Notes: generated from the sequence alone by a model not told the origin. A stretch of DNA of 64,000 nucleotides from Photobacterium sp. TLY01 (GCF_021432065.1 NZ_CP090364.1:2556601-2620600), one strand, 5' to 3'; counted from the stretch's first letter, positions 30,701 through 39,071 are shown. Program-made: numbers and translations.

Positions 30701-31155
30701 TGGTGAATCACCGTCAGCTCAGTCTGCGGCGCAATATGCTGCTCGCCTTTGCCCTGGCTGTTGCGGATAAAACGGGTTCGCAGGCTGGCATGCTTTTGTG
30801 CCAGTGCCGAGAAGGCATACTCCAGCGCCCCGACATCCAACTTGCCGGTCAGACGAAAATGCACCGGCATGTTGTACAGGTGCGAGTTGTCTTCGTATTG
30901 CTCAATAAACCACAAACCGCTTTGCGAGAAAGAAAGCGGCCCGGAGGCCGCCTGTTGTAAGGGGATCGGTTGTTCATACGCCTGGCGAGCGCTCAGGCAA
31001 CGGATGATGGCGTCTTTATTGTCGCGGATCTGCTGTCCGATTTCCGGTGTCAGCGCCTGCTTGCTGCACTGAGAAGTCAGCTGACCTTTTTCATTCAGTG
31101 CCAGCCGAATGCCTTTGCGCTCAAGATCCGCCAAAAATGAAATCATATCTGTCAT
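24688..31155 (-). CDS. amoG: NRPS with layout docking-C-A-PCP-E-C-PCP (AmoG-like)
   Basis: A 2155-aa synthetase. Rough order: TubC-type docking region (1-55), C (70-510, HHIISDGW near 215), A (540-1020, TSGSTGLPKG near 690), PCP (LGGDSI near 1067, the GGDS form that precedes E domains), E (HHWVVDAVSW near 1257), second C (HHAAIDGW near 1715) and a final PCP (LGIDSL near 2085). There is no second A domain and no thioesterase. The A code by eye is D-A-M-S-G-G-M-V-T-K; two glycines suggest a large pocket. With the E domain, a bulky D-residue such as D-Phe or D-Trp would fit amonabactin. ATG 31155 has AGGA upstream. It is cytosolic and needs the phosphopantetheinyl transferase encoded near 42.5 kb. 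Confidence 0.9.
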   Translation of the reverse strand: MTDMISFLADLERKGIRLALNEKGQLTSQCSKQALTPEIGQQIRDNKDAIIRCLSARQAYEQPIPLQQAASGPLSFSQSGLWFIEQYEDNSHLYNMPVHFRLTGKLDVGALEYAFSALAQKHASLRTRFIRNSQGKGEQHIAPQTELTVIHHDLSHLDKATREQALLKMVEEDIYRPFDLEQGGLTRVELVKLGEAEHLLMLTQHHIISDGWSVKNMFADFKQAFLAYQNNQQQPVKPTAVNYIDYAHWLNSPAFRDYHEEFRPFWVERLKGIPEVHALPLDKPRPASHNNDGALVFSAIPLPKWQQFQRLCQQNSSSYFIGLHAVFSLLMARLGGDNDVVIGTPLAYRERADIEDVVGFFVNTIVLRTQLDEHLSFSDYLRYCREQDLAAFDHQLFRFESLSEAIGADRTTALNPIFQIMLVYQAKVDFNDLIPGCGAVEEPTPVLPAKTDLSLKVTELVDGVRLEWLYSKGVFEHQTVARFAQMFLTLLDGILAAPLANVMQLPMVDEAHQDRIAQALANLPARVDAPMLIHEQVSRHAADSPAQPAVTGRDQTLTYQALEQASNRLAHYLLSQHPAGEAQQTDKKIGVVASRTSQYAVAALAAWKAGMSYVPLDPAYPTARLQHLVDDAQLAVVIAPDAQFAESHAALTGCQIINVTDGPIIASLSQAPDTPPAVNVSAEDLAYVIYTSGSTGLPKGVEVEHGAFVNVLTDHTARLALTPDSVMLNPMSLAFDAGNMTAILPLFAGAKLALGTPDETLLDQAEAHGATHMISSTALFAAMTPRPLSSLRTVGFGGEACPATLAASWQGKLRLLNMYGPTEFTVTALVKELQPGEPVTIGHPVDNTQALILDAHGQLCPVGVAGELCLAGLGLARGYLNQPELTAKVFVTVEVAGQTVRCYRTGDKARWLNHGEVEYLGRMDQQVKLRGYRIELAEIESQIAKVAPQLHQVRVIVAGEGAQRQLVAYATAETSSAANQSPVPGQILSAAARILPEYMVPVELIVLDELPLTVNGKLDISRLPERQIATGDGVQPENEMEARVLAIWREVLNTELGVEDDFFRLGGDSILSIQLNTRLRDAGFACTVKDVFEAKTVRKLCRTLAAHAETERAVDAEQGQLSGSFDLHPIQRWFDAQPFARPAHWNQAVVLAIPDLDSARLTEIMTRLLAHHDALRLRVTEENGVRRQRYQASVTVPELTELDAAGMTQEQLYDALTALQSQFDLENGPVMAWARIRHLPGEDATTSQTGLFLALHHWVVDAVSWRILADDLQRLSQGLPLAEKTSSYRQWGEALKDYAERHPAQFDYWRSQLEHVNHSALPATRNQDKDGNVIPSQAILQLDQAETDRLVGPANTAFSTEVRDLLLSALSVTIKALGWGEQSTVMLEGHGREEIGAQLDVSRTVGWFTSAYPCTVAVQPSLAETIKQAKENLRRIPDNGVGFNALRSYHPQGEQLTFSPVVLNYLGRQTQKQGQQAELWRPLPVVPGQTASPLNPGAELLSLHGGIYDGQLTLRQVGVLDQALSEQFMAAFKANLLEMIHFCEQHAKSHGRQSTPSDYPLVRLTQPELDGLSKRFAIETLLPASSLQQSMFAHQQRCPDDEAYLLQTPIRYRQPVDLMRYQQAWQAVLAAYPALRTVLSGPHHMGDQLIQVVQRQPVLPFEVVDLMGEDDAEALIAEYCQHDRQRGMALDGDALLRVRCFRLAEDDIRVIFSCHHAAIDGWSGPRLFAALHQAYEALADHEGDDCSGGLPVDQAYLDHAAYAVRSQSDTAAFWAGKALATAQADDLTALFGPDFASSPLQQQPEVVKTVLSTPAQTALQDFARQVGVTHSTVAQFAWHRLVARLTGQPSKNTTIVGNVVPGRDAPVTGIAASVGLYINTLPLVMRWQDGDSLASQLTQLQGEAMALNQHATQSLMALQAGRSRLFDCVFVYENYPRAEANPQARADDARLRPEFGPAFEKVEIPLSLVVNEVGGQLSLRFEFDAMQVAPSRASEVLRLWQVELQQVIAADPQQALPLTPVEGATQILSSQAAKTQSEPDQTHPEPGVMSAEVALLISEVWQQSTSQSVTPDHDAWHQPLCALGIDSLAAIGLVQRLNHALNMHDVSAVGVTQPVTLAFLYQHATPDAMCRALSGDRVQRAGAVQSEREAVDVGE

Positions 31156-31188
31156 TTTGATTTTCCTGTTTCACTGTGGAGCGCCTGC

Positions 31189-31983
31189 TCAGGCGTTCAG
31201 AATGGCTCCGCCGTCGACCACGATGTCCTGCATGGTGACATGGCTGGCCAGATCGGACGCCAGGAAGACCACAACCTGAGCGATTTCCCGGGGCTGAGCG
31301 ATTTTACCGAGCGGGATCCCCAGCTTGAACTGCTCAGGGAAACCGGCGATGGTACGCTGCTCGGCATCGTCGCTGTGCCACAGTGAACGCTGCATCTGGG
31401 TATCGGTCGACCCCGGTGACACCAGATTGCAACGCACGCCATAGGGTGCCAGCTCCAGGGCGGCGCAGTTGGCCAGACTGCTGAGCGCAGCCTTGGAGGC
31501 ACAGTAAGCGGTCATGTGCTGACGCGGAACGTGCGCCGCATTGGAACTGACAGTCACCACAGCGCCGTGACGTTGCTGCTTGAACACAGGGATCACCTGC
31601 TGTAACAGGTAAAACACGCCGGACGCATTCACGTTGAGGCAGGTGTGCCAGTCTTCCACTGTCAGTTCCTCGGTCTGCCCCATCCGCAGAACCCCGGCGA
31701 CATTCGCCAGCACATCAATCACAGGGAAGGCCGCCAGAATCGTTTGTGCCACCGCGCTGACCGCGTCCGGGTTGCTGATATCCACCGCATAGGTGGCAAA
31801 AGGATGTTCAATGCCCGCTTCACGCGCGGCGCTGAAATCAATATCCAGACCAATCACCTGAGCACCCAGCTGGTGGAAGCTCATGGCGACCGCGTGACCG
31901 ATGCCACGGGCGGCACCGGTCACCCACACGACTTTATTGTCAAACTGACCGCTGAAGGTCATTGCTGTTTGCTGCGCTGTCAT
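31189..31983 (-). CDS. 2,3-dihydro-2,3-dihydroxybenzoate dehydrogenase (EntA/AmoA-like)
   Basis: A 264-aa short-chain dehydrogenase. The NAD site TGAARGIG is near the N-terminus, NVAG lies in the middle, and the catalytic Ser in VSSNAA is followed by YCASK (Tyr/Lys). The SPGSTDTQMQRSLW motif is typical of EntA. It oxidises 2,3-dihydro-DHB to 2,3-dihydroxybenzoate. ATG 31983 overlaps the previous NRPS stop (TGATG). It lies between two NRPS genes, the position of amoA in the remembered amoCEBFAGH order. Confidence 0.94.
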   Translation of the reverse strand: MTAQQTAMTFSGQFDNKVVWVTGAARGIGHAVAMSFHQLGAQVIGLDIDFSAAREAGIEHPFATYAVDISNPDAVSAVAQTILAAFPVIDVLANVAGVLRMGQTEELTVEDWHTCLNVNASGVFYLLQQVIPVFKQQRHGAVVTVSSNAAHVPRQHMTAYCASKAALSSLANCAALELAPYGVRCNLVSPGSTDTQMQRSLWHSDDAEQRTIAGFPEQFKLGIPLGKIAQPREIAQVVVFLASDLASHVTMQDIVVDGGAILNA

Positions 31984-34900
31984 CACCACACCATCTCCAC
32001 TTCGTCTTCGCTTTGTTGCTGCATCTCATCGAGATAGCGACAGAAATCACTCAGGATCGGCCGATCAAACACATCGGAGACCTTAATGCTGACGCCAAAC
32101 TCCGCGCCCAGACGGTTCACAATCTGAATGGTCTGCAGGGACTGCCCGCCCAGCTCAAAGAAATTATCCTGTGACTGAATGGCACTGACTCCGAGGATCT
32201 GCTGCCAGATCGTGCCGACCCGGCTTTCAGTTTCACTCGCCAGTTCCTGCTCGGCGCTGTCATTCTGATAGCCAGCCACCAGGGCTTTGCGATCCACCTT
32301 GTTGCTGCCGGTTTTCGGCAGGCTGGCAAAAAAGCGGAAATCGGTCGGGATCATGGCCGCTGGCAGATGGGCCTGCAGCGTTTTTTTGATGCTCAGCGCA
32401 TCAAAATCTTCGTGCTGTTCGCCGGCCACAAAGGCCACCAGGCGCCGGATGCCGTTATCGAACACCATGCCCTGCACACAGGCTTCTTCCACCCCGTCCA
32501 AGGCCAGCAGATGAGATTCCACTTCACCCGGCTGGATACGGTAACCGCTGATTTTGAATTCGTTATCGATGCGTCCCAGATAGGTCAGCTGGCCATCCGT
32601 CAGCGTGACACGGTCGCCGGTGCGATAAGCCCGGCGCTGCACATCGCCCACCTGCAGGTGAGTAAAGGCCGGATGGGTCTGTCCCAGATAACCGTCCGCC
32701 AGTGTATTGCCCAGAATCACCAGCTCACCGGTGGTCGCCGGACGGAACTGCGCATCCAGCACCAGCACTTCAACGCCAGGCAGTGGCAGACCAATGGGTA
32801 ACAGGCTGTGCTGACCATGAAAATCCTGCAGTTCGCTGCAGGTGGCTACGACTGTGGTTTCTGTCGGGCCATAGGTGTTAAACAGGCGGACACCGTTCGC
32901 GATCCCGGCTTGCTCAACTACCTTCTGCCATTGAGCCAGCGGTTCGGGGTACACGGCTTCTCCGCCGATAATCACGGCTTTTAAGCGGTTTGGCAGGGTC
33001 GCTGTGCCTGCCTGCAGGCTGACGACCCATTCATTCCAGAACGCGGTCGGCAGATCCAGCAGGCTGATCCCTGCGGCGGCGACTGAATCAGAGAAGGTGG
33101 CCATTGATTCGAGCATGGCATCGGTTCGCAAGACCAGCGTCGCGCCCTGACTTAAGGTGACAAAGATTTCTTCGATGCTGGCATCGAAGTTGAACGGAGC
33201 AAATTGCAACACCCGATCGCTCGCATCAATGCCATAACGGATCGCGGCGGCAGCGACGAAATGATTCATCGCCTGATGGCTGATGGCCACGCCTTTTGGC
33301 TGTCCGGTTGAACCGGACGTGAACATGATATAGGCCAGATCCGAGCTCGCCGTATCCGGCAAGGCAACAGGTGCAGCATGCAGATGACCGGCCAGCTGAA
33401 TCGTAACCGGCAGCACCGACAGACGGTGCTGATGCTGGGCCTCGGTGATCACCATGCGAATCCCGGCCTGACTGACGATACTGCTCTGGCGCTCCATCGG
33501 CTGTTCCGGATCCAGCGGCACGTAGACCGCGCCGCTCAGCATCACCCCCAGTACTGTGGTGATACAAGGCAGAGAGCGGCTCAGTGCCACCCCGACTTTC
33601 TCTCCCGGCTGTACGCCCTGTGCCAGCAAAGCACTGGCAGCAGCATCGGCTTTTTCCATCAGGCTCTGATAGGTCAGTGACACGCCATCCTGCTCCAGCG
33701 CTATCGCGTCAGGGTGCTGATCCGCATGGTGACGGATCGCGGCCAGCACTGAAGTCACTTCCGTACCGGCCAGTGTGATTTCCTCATTGCGGATCACGGC
33801 GTCCAGTCTGGCCTGAGCATGCAAACCGCCAAGCAATGTCTCCGTCGCCTGAGTCGGTGCCGCTAACCAGCTCGCCAGCAGGTTCAGCAGTTCCTGTTGC
33901 AGGTTGGCCAGCTCACCTGGCGCATACACGGCCGGGTTGGCATCAAAGTCCACCACCGGCAGGCCTTCTGATTTCGCATGCAGCTCGATGGTCAGATCTT
34001 CCACCGGGCCCGCGCTGAGATTCAGGGTCTCAGCCGCCAGATTGGCGTACTGCAGCGGATGATCGAACGGCATGATATTGACCAGCGCGCCATATAAACG
34101 CTGGCTGCCGCCGACCCGGTTCAGATCGCGGCGCAGATCTTCATAGCGATAATGCTGGAAACGGCGCATTTTCTTTTTGTGTGCCGCAACCTTGCGCGCC
34201 ACACTCAGCAGATCGTCATCACCGCAAACCTCAACCACCAGCGGCACTATGTTCATCTGCATGCTGGGCACTGTCAGGGATTTCGAACCCAGACGGTTCA
34301 TCACCATCATCCCCAGTACAACCTGCTCAGTGTCGCTGTAGTGACGCAGATGCGTACACAGTGCGGCGAGGAAGATATCGACCCAGGTCAGCTGATACTG
34401 ATCGGCCAGACTCTGGCACTGCTGCCAGAGGTTGTCGTTGAAAGTGCTGCTCTGGCGGTGAAAACGGGCCGCAATCGGTGCAACCTCACGGCTGTACGAT
34501 GAGGGCGCCGAATTCCCGGCCAGAGTATCGAGCCAGAACTGACGGGCTTTGTCATAGGCGCCGGAGTCGCGACGCTGCTGATCTTCATCCAGCACCGCCT
34601 GGAAAGATCCGAAAGGTGAAGGCGTGACCGGCACGCCCTGCATCAGCAGGGAATAAATCTCGGCGATCCGCTGAAAGATCAGCGTGGTCCCGAAGCCATC
34701 CAGCGCAATGTGGTGGACGCAGTTATAAAGATAATCCTGCTGTTCGCCGCGAAGCAGCGCAAAGCGGCCGGGCAACTGCTGCTCAAGATCAAACGCCAGC
34801 GTCATATCCTGTTCGGCCCAGCGCCGGACGGCCGCGAGCTCGGCGTCCTGTCCGCCGCACGGTTCGAGATCCGTCACAGTAAATGCCACAGGCTCAGAAG

Positions 34901-35111
34901 CAGCATCCCGATAAGGCTGTTCATTCTCGCTGCGGTAGTAACAGGACAGACATTCGCTTTCCGCCACCGCCTGGCGCACAGCTACCTCCAGTTTGCCGGC
35001 ATCCACTTTGCCGTCAAACACGATGCATTCGGCGGTGTTGAACAGCGCCTTGTCTTCGTTAAGCGTGTGCCCCAGCCACAGCCCGTGCTGAGCGGTATTG
35101 AGTGCTGTCAT
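31983..35111 (-). CDS. amoF: NRPS C-A-PCP module (AmoF/EntF-like, no thioesterase)
   Basis: 1042 aa from ATG 35111, which overlaps the ArCP gene stop (ATGA). It is EntF-like at the N-terminus (C domain with HHIALDG near 132). The A domain has TSGSTGQPKG near 594 and NTYGPTETTVV, and the PCP has LGGQSLQ near 989. It ends there: the thioesterase of EntF is absent. The A code by eye is D-A-E-D-I-G-T-V-V-K; acidic residues at positions 239 and 278 suggest a basic amino acid such as lysine. The C domain would accept DHB from the ArCP protein and acylate the amino acid. The Lys assignment is inference supported by the amonabactin-like gene order. Confidence 0.92.
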   Translation of the reverse strand: MTALNTAQHGLWLGHTLNEDKALFNTAECIVFDGKVDAGKLEVAVRQAVAESECLSCYYRSENEQPYRDAASEPVAFTVTDLEPCGGQDAELAAVRRWAEQDMTLAFDLEQQLPGRFALLRGEQQDYLYNCVHHIALDGFGTTLIFQRIAEIYSLLMQGVPVTPSPFGSFQAVLDEDQQRRDSGAYDKARQFWLDTLAGNSAPSSYSREVAPIAARFHRQSSTFNDNLWQQCQSLADQYQLTWVDIFLAALCTHLRHYSDTEQVVLGMMVMNRLGSKSLTVPSMQMNIVPLVVEVCGDDDLLSVARKVAAHKKKMRRFQHYRYEDLRRDLNRVGGSQRLYGALVNIMPFDHPLQYANLAAETLNLSAGPVEDLTIELHAKSEGLPVVDFDANPAVYAPGELANLQQELLNLLASWLAAPTQATETLLGGLHAQARLDAVIRNEEITLAGTEVTSVLAAIRHHADQHPDAIALEQDGVSLTYQSLMEKADAAASALLAQGVQPGEKVGVALSRSLPCITTVLGVMLSGAVYVPLDPEQPMERQSSIVSQAGIRMVITEAQHQHRLSVLPVTIQLAGHLHAAPVALPDTASSDLAYIMFTSGSTGQPKGVAISHQAMNHFVAAAAIRYGIDASDRVLQFAPFNFDASIEEIFVTLSQGATLVLRTDAMLESMATFSDSVAAAGISLLDLPTAFWNEWVVSLQAGTATLPNRLKAVIIGGEAVYPEPLAQWQKVVEQAGIANGVRLFNTYGPTETTVVATCSELQDFHGQHSLLPIGLPLPGVEVLVLDAQFRPATTGELVILGNTLADGYLGQTHPAFTHLQVGDVQRRAYRTGDRVTLTDGQLTYLGRIDNEFKISGYRIQPGEVESHLLALDGVEEACVQGMVFDNGIRRLVAFVAGEQHEDFDALSIKKTLQAHLPAAMIPTDFRFFASLPKTGSNKVDRKALVAGYQNDSAEQELASETESRVGTIWQQILGVSAIQSQDNFFELGGQSLQTIQIVNRLGAEFGVSIKVSDVFDRPILSDFCRYLDEMQQQSEDEVEMVW

Positions 35112-36025
35112 CCCTGCACCTCCTGGTCCACATTGTTCAGGGCTTCTTCCAGTAATCCCCACCAGTGGTTGAAGGTCGGCGTTTCGGCCAGCTGGACAAA
35201 ATTCATCACCACCCCGTGCTTACGCCATTCGGTGATCAATGACATGATCTGCACCGAATCCAGGCCGTAGTCGATCAGGTTCTCCTCAGGATCAAACTCG
35301 TCTTCCTCTTCTTCCACCAGCCTGGCAATGCGAGCCAGCAAGCCGCCGCGGGTCAGGACTTCCGGCAACTCGCTGTGCGGTGAGCCAGCCCGCTGAGCTG
35401 TGCCGATCAGCGAAGCGGTCGAGACCACCATACCGGCACGACCGGCCACATACTTGAGCGCCATTTCATGCTCTTCCAGTGAGAAATCGGCAATCGCATC
35501 GCCGATCATGAAAGGCTTGATGTCGCGCATAAAGGCGTCCACCGCCGTCATCAGGCAGCCAATGTGGCCGTATATTCCGCCGATCAGCAGTTGATCCCGG
35601 CCCAGCTCTTTGAGCATGTGCTCGAGCGGCGAGCGCTGAAACGCCGAGTAACGCCATTTGTCGAGCACGGTATCGCCCGCCTCCGGCGCCAGCGCCGCAA
35701 CCACCTGTTGCAGTTCAGGGGATTTGTTCAGGCCCGGCCCCCACATGTCGTTCAGCAATGCCCGGTCGGCCATGTTCTGCTCTTTGGGCTGGGCTGTGTA
35801 GATCACCGGAATGCCGTTGGCTTTACAGAAGCCCTTCAGGGCAACCAGATTGCTGAGCAGGGTTTGCATCAGGGCACTGTCACGCTCATAGAAACTGACG
35901 AAGTACTCCTGCATATCGTGGATCAGGAACGCCGCTTTTTGCGGTTCAAAGGCCCACGACACTTTGTTGGCGGGAAAAGCCTCGGCAGCAGGCATGGTAT
36001 AAGTCGGTAATGCTGGAATAGTCAT
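35108..36025 (-). CDS. Isochorismatase with aryl carrier domain (EntB/AmoB-like)
   Basis: A 305-aa bifunctional protein. The N-terminal isochorismatase begins MTIPALPTYTMPAAEAFP, with catalytic Asp in LIHDMQEYF and DKWRYSAFQRSPLEHML. It makes 2,3-dihydro-DHB and pyruvate. The C-terminal 80 residues form an aryl carrier domain with the phosphopantetheine Ser in YGLDSVQIM. The start overlaps the DHB-AMP ligase stop (ATGA), and the end overlaps the NRPS start. Confidence 0.96.
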   Translation of the reverse strand: MTIPALPTYTMPAAEAFPANKVSWAFEPQKAAFLIHDMQEYFVSFYERDSALMQTLLSNLVALKGFCKANGIPVIYTAQPKEQNMADRALLNDMWGPGLNKSPELQQVVAALAPEAGDTVLDKWRYSAFQRSPLEHMLKELGRDQLLIGGIYGHIGCLMTAVDAFMRDIKPFMIGDAIADFSLEEHEMALKYVAGRAGMVVSTASLIGTAQRAGSPHSELPEVLTRGGLLARIARLVEEEEDEFDPEENLIDYGLDSVQIMSLITEWRKHGVVMNFVQLAETPTFNHWWGLLEEALNNVDQEVQG

Positions 36026-37707
36026 GATAAAACGTCCTTTTCTGGCTGAGGCTGTGACTGGGCTTGTACTTGGTTGGCAATTAGCTGTCGCAGGGCTTTT
36101 TTGTCGATTTTGCCGACGTGCGTCATGGGTAAGGCGTCGACTTTCTCAATACGGTCCGGCAGCTTGTAATCGGCGATACCGCACGTCCGCAGGTGCTTTC
36201 GGATGCTGAGGGTTTTCAGCTTGGGATTAGAGGTGACAATGAAGGCACAGCTTTTCTCGCCCATGACGGCATCCGGCATGGCAACCAGTGCGGCCTGGGT
36301 GATTTCCGGCAGGGCCAGCAGCTGGTTTTCGATCTCTTCGGCAGCCACTTTTTCGCCGCCGCGGTTGATCTGATCTTTGTCACGGCCGACCACTATCAGG
36401 TAACCGTCTCCGGTCATCACCACCACATCGCCGGAGCGGTAAAAACCGTCCTGATCAAACGCGACGCGATTGTGTTCCGGGCTGTTGTAATAGCCGCGGA
36501 AGGTGTAAGGACCGCGGGTCAGCAGGGCGCCGGGGGTGCCGCGCGGCACATCCTGACCGTCTTCATCCACGATGCGCACTTCGTCATCGTCGCTGATTGG
36601 GCGTCCCTGGGTGTTCAGCACATGCCACTCGCTGTCATCAAACCGGGTGTAATTGACCAGGCCTTCGGCCATGCCGAACACCTGCTGCAAACGGCAGCCC
36701 AGTTCGGGTTCAATACGACGGGCAAGGCTTTCCCCGAGGCGGGCGCCGCCGACCTGCAGCCATTGCAGGCTGTCCAGCGCCGAGCGATCATCCGCGGCGG
36801 CCTGCAACCACAGGGTGACAGCCGGTGGCACCAGAGACGTCATGGTGACCTGGTGGCGCTTGATCAGCGGAAAACAGGTCATCGGGCTTGGCTCCGCCGC
36901 CAGTACCACGGCACCCCCGGCGTAGAATACGCCCAGCGCGCCCGGTGAGCTCAGGGTAAAGTTATGCGGCGCCGGTAAGGCACACAGGAAGACGGTGTCG
37001 GTGTCCAACTGACAAATGTCTGCACTGGCTCGCACGCTGTAGTAATAGTCGTTATGGGTACGGGGGATCAGTTTCGGGGTGCCGGTACTGCCACCGGACA
37101 GCTGGAAAAAAGCCACTTCAGCAGCGGACAGCACCGGCCAGTTCAGCGCCTCATCGGCCTGATTCTGTGGCGCGTGTTGATCCGCCGATCTGCCTGCTAT
37201 AGCCGCGGCGAGCGAGTCGCCAAACTCCGCATCGCCATCGACCAGCCAGTGCTTCAGCGTCGGCACTTGCTGGCTGAGCGCCTGCGCAAACGCGCCGTCC
37301 GTAAATAAACTGTGGCGGGACGAGACGATCGCCAGTGTGGGCTGAATCTGCTCAGCATAGGCGGTCAGTTCATGCCGGTTATGGCTGAACAAGGCATTTA
37401 CAGGTACGACGCCCACTTTCATCAGCGCAAAGAAAACAATATAGAACTCCGCCACATTCGGCAGATGCACCAGCGCGGTGTCACCGGATTTCACCCCCAG
37501 CTGCAGCAGGGATACCGCCAACTGCTCAGCATCGCGCTCAAGCTGGCGGTAGGTCCAGCGGCGTTCACCGCACACCAGCGCCCGGTGATCGGCACGCTCA
37601 TCCTGATGGCGCGTCAGGATGTCAGTCATGGGCACATCGGTCCAATAGCCTTTCCGGCGGTACTGTTCGGCAAGCGCGGGTGGCCAGGGTGTAAAGGCAA
37701 TGCTCAT
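36022..37707 (-). CDS. 2,3-dihydroxybenzoate-AMP ligase (EntE/AmoE-like)
   Basis: 561 aa from ATG 37707, which overlaps the upstream stop (ATGA); the open frame extends 23 codons further but inside the upstream gene. It is an aryl-acid adenylating enzyme with FQLSGGSTGTPKLIPRTHNDY, the ALPAPHNFTLSSPG substrate loop (an Asn in the HNF motif as in EntE/DhbE), GRPISDDDEVRIVDEDG, YRSGDVV and GRDKDQINRGGEKV. It activates DHB and loads it onto the neighbouring ArCP. Confidence 0.95.
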   Translation of the reverse strand: MSIAFTPWPPALAEQYRRKGYWTDVPMTDILTRHQDERADHRALVCGERRWTYRQLERDAEQLAVSLLQLGVKSGDTALVHLPNVAEFYIVFFALMKVGVVPVNALFSHNRHELTAYAEQIQPTLAIVSSRHSLFTDGAFAQALSQQVPTLKHWLVDGDAEFGDSLAAAIAGRSADQHAPQNQADEALNWPVLSAAEVAFFQLSGGSTGTPKLIPRTHNDYYYSVRASADICQLDTDTVFLCALPAPHNFTLSSPGALGVFYAGGAVVLAAEPSPMTCFPLIKRHQVTMTSLVPPAVTLWLQAAADDRSALDSLQWLQVGGARLGESLARRIEPELGCRLQQVFGMAEGLVNYTRFDDSEWHVLNTQGRPISDDDEVRIVDEDGQDVPRGTPGALLTRGPYTFRGYYNSPEHNRVAFDQDGFYRSGDVVVMTGDGYLIVVGRDKDQINRGGEKVAAEEIENQLLALPEITQAALVAMPDAVMGEKSCAFIVTSNPKLKTLSIRKHLRTCGIADYKLPDRIEKVDALPMTHVGKIDKKALRQLIANQVQAQSQPQPEKDVLS

Positions 37708-38918
37708 GCGACCCCCTGCTCGCCCAGCCCGAAGGCGTTGAGCATGGTGCCCAGCTTGGCTTCGGTTTCCGCCCATTCGGCCTGCGGGCAGGATGCGTCA
37801 ACAATACCGGCACCGGCAAACAGGCGAACGGATTTTTCGCGCACTTTACCGCAGCGGATCGTCACCGCCCATTCGCCGTTGCCCTGGGAATCACACCAGC
37901 CGACCATGCCGGTAAACATGCCGCGCTCATAGCCTTCCAGCTCTTTGATTGCATCGCGCGACAGATTAAACGGAAAACCGCATACCGCAGGGGTCGGGTG
38001 CAGCAGGCACGCCAGTTGCAGCACGTTATAAGGTGAGGCTTGTGGATTGGCCGGCGGGTTGAGCTGGCCTTCGATCCGGGTCGACAGATGCCACATGGTT
38101 GGGGTATGGATCAGAGACGGACCGGCAGGCACATCCAGCTCGCGGCAGTAAGGCTTAAGTTGCTGGGCAATCTCATCGATCACCAGACGGTGTTCATACC
38201 TGTCTTTGACCGACTGCAGCAGCGCTTCACTGACTTGCTGATCAGCGTCTGCACTGGGCTGTCGCTTCGCCGAACCCGCCAGCGGGTTGGACAGAATATG
38301 CCGCCCTTCCTGGCGGATCAGCAGCTCAGGGCTGGCGCCCAGTAAGACAGACTGATCCTGCTGCGGAATGGCAAAATGGAACCCGGTCGGGTTTTGTTTG
38401 ATCAGCCGGGCCAGAATGTCACTGGCTGATATGTCATCGCTCAGCTCAATGTTCAGTACCCGTGACAACACGGCTTTTTCCAGCTGAGTGCGCTGAAATT
38501 TTTCCACCGCCTGCGCGACAGCCTGCTTGAACACGGATTCTTCCGGCTCACTGCGCCTGGCCACAACCTGCAATGGTTTGCTGACTGACATCCCGCTGAG
38601 CGCGCCGAAGGCATCCGGCTGATGTTCGGTCACTTCAACACTTTCAGGAATGTACAGGCAGGATGGTTCGGAGACATCAAACGGAATCGAACCGATCAGG
38701 ATAGGATTATCAACGCCTTTGGCTTTTTCGGCGGCGAACGCCTGATGTATGACCTGCTGGAATTCACTCTGGCTGTCTTCACCGTGAATGGCAGGGGTGG
38801 TGATAACTTGGCTGATCCCTTTCCCTCTGACAGTCCGGTACACAGACGAGAAGAAAAGATCACTATTCGGTGAGAATACCGTATTCAGTATTGGATTCTC
38901 ACTTTGAGTCTGTTGCAT
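37704..38918 (-). CDS. Isochorismate synthase (EntC/AmoC-like)
   Basis: A 404-aa chorismate-utilising enzyme that starts the DHB pathway by converting chorismate to isochorismate. Conserved parts are [40 protein letters not shown] and [15 protein letters not shown] 38918 has GGGAG 7 bp upstream. It is the first gene of the seven-gene overlapping operon. No convincing Fur box was found in the 120 bp before it, although other promoters of the locus have one. Confidence 0.95.
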   Translation of the reverse strand: MQQTQSENPILNTVFSPNSDLFFSSVYRTVRGKGISQVITTPAIHGEDSQSEFQQVIHQAFAAEKAKGVDNPILIGSIPFDVSEPSCLYIPESVEVTEHQPDAFGALSGMSVSKPLQVVARRSEPEESVFKQAVAQAVEKFQRTQLEKAVLSRVLNIELSDDISASDILARLIKQNPTGFHFAIPQQDQSVLLGASPELLIRQEGRHILSNPLAGSAKRQPSADADQQVSEALLQSVKDRYEHRLVIDEIAQQLKPYCRELDVPAGPSLIHTPTMWHLSTRIEGQLNPPANPQASPYNVLQLACLLHPTPAVCGFPFNLSRDAIKELEGYERGMFTGMVGWCDSQGNGEWAVTIRCGKVREKSVRLFAGAGIVDASCPQAEWAETEAKLGTMLNAFGLGEQGVA

Positions 38919-39042
38919 GTCACAACTCCCTTTTTACGCAAGAATATGTGCAGCTTATGACGCATCGTAAACTGACTGATTGGGTGTTAATTCGTTAGGG
39001 TTTTAATTGTTAGAAAGTGACATCACATTGCTTGTGCTGGGG

Positions 39043-39071
39043 AAAAAAGAGCCAATTGTCATTGGCTCTTT
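39043..39071 (-). terminator. Terminator of the TonB-dependent receptor gene
   Basis: Perfect 11-bp stem (AAAGAGCCAAT/ATTGGCTCTTT, arms 39046-39056 and 39061-39071) with a T6 run on the minus strand. It shields the isochorismate synthase gene from receptor transcription. Confidence 0.85.

Noticed and set aside
25600-30960. Long plus-strand open frames opposite the NRPS genes (for example 29974-30960)
   Set aside because: They are antisense shadows of the high-GC NRPS coding sequence, with His/Arg/Gln-rich composition and no ribosome sites.
31983-35111. EntF with thioesterase (enterobactin pathway)
   Set aside because: The protein ends after its carrier domain, and a second, epimerising NRPS and a lone A domain follow, which enterobactin loci lack.
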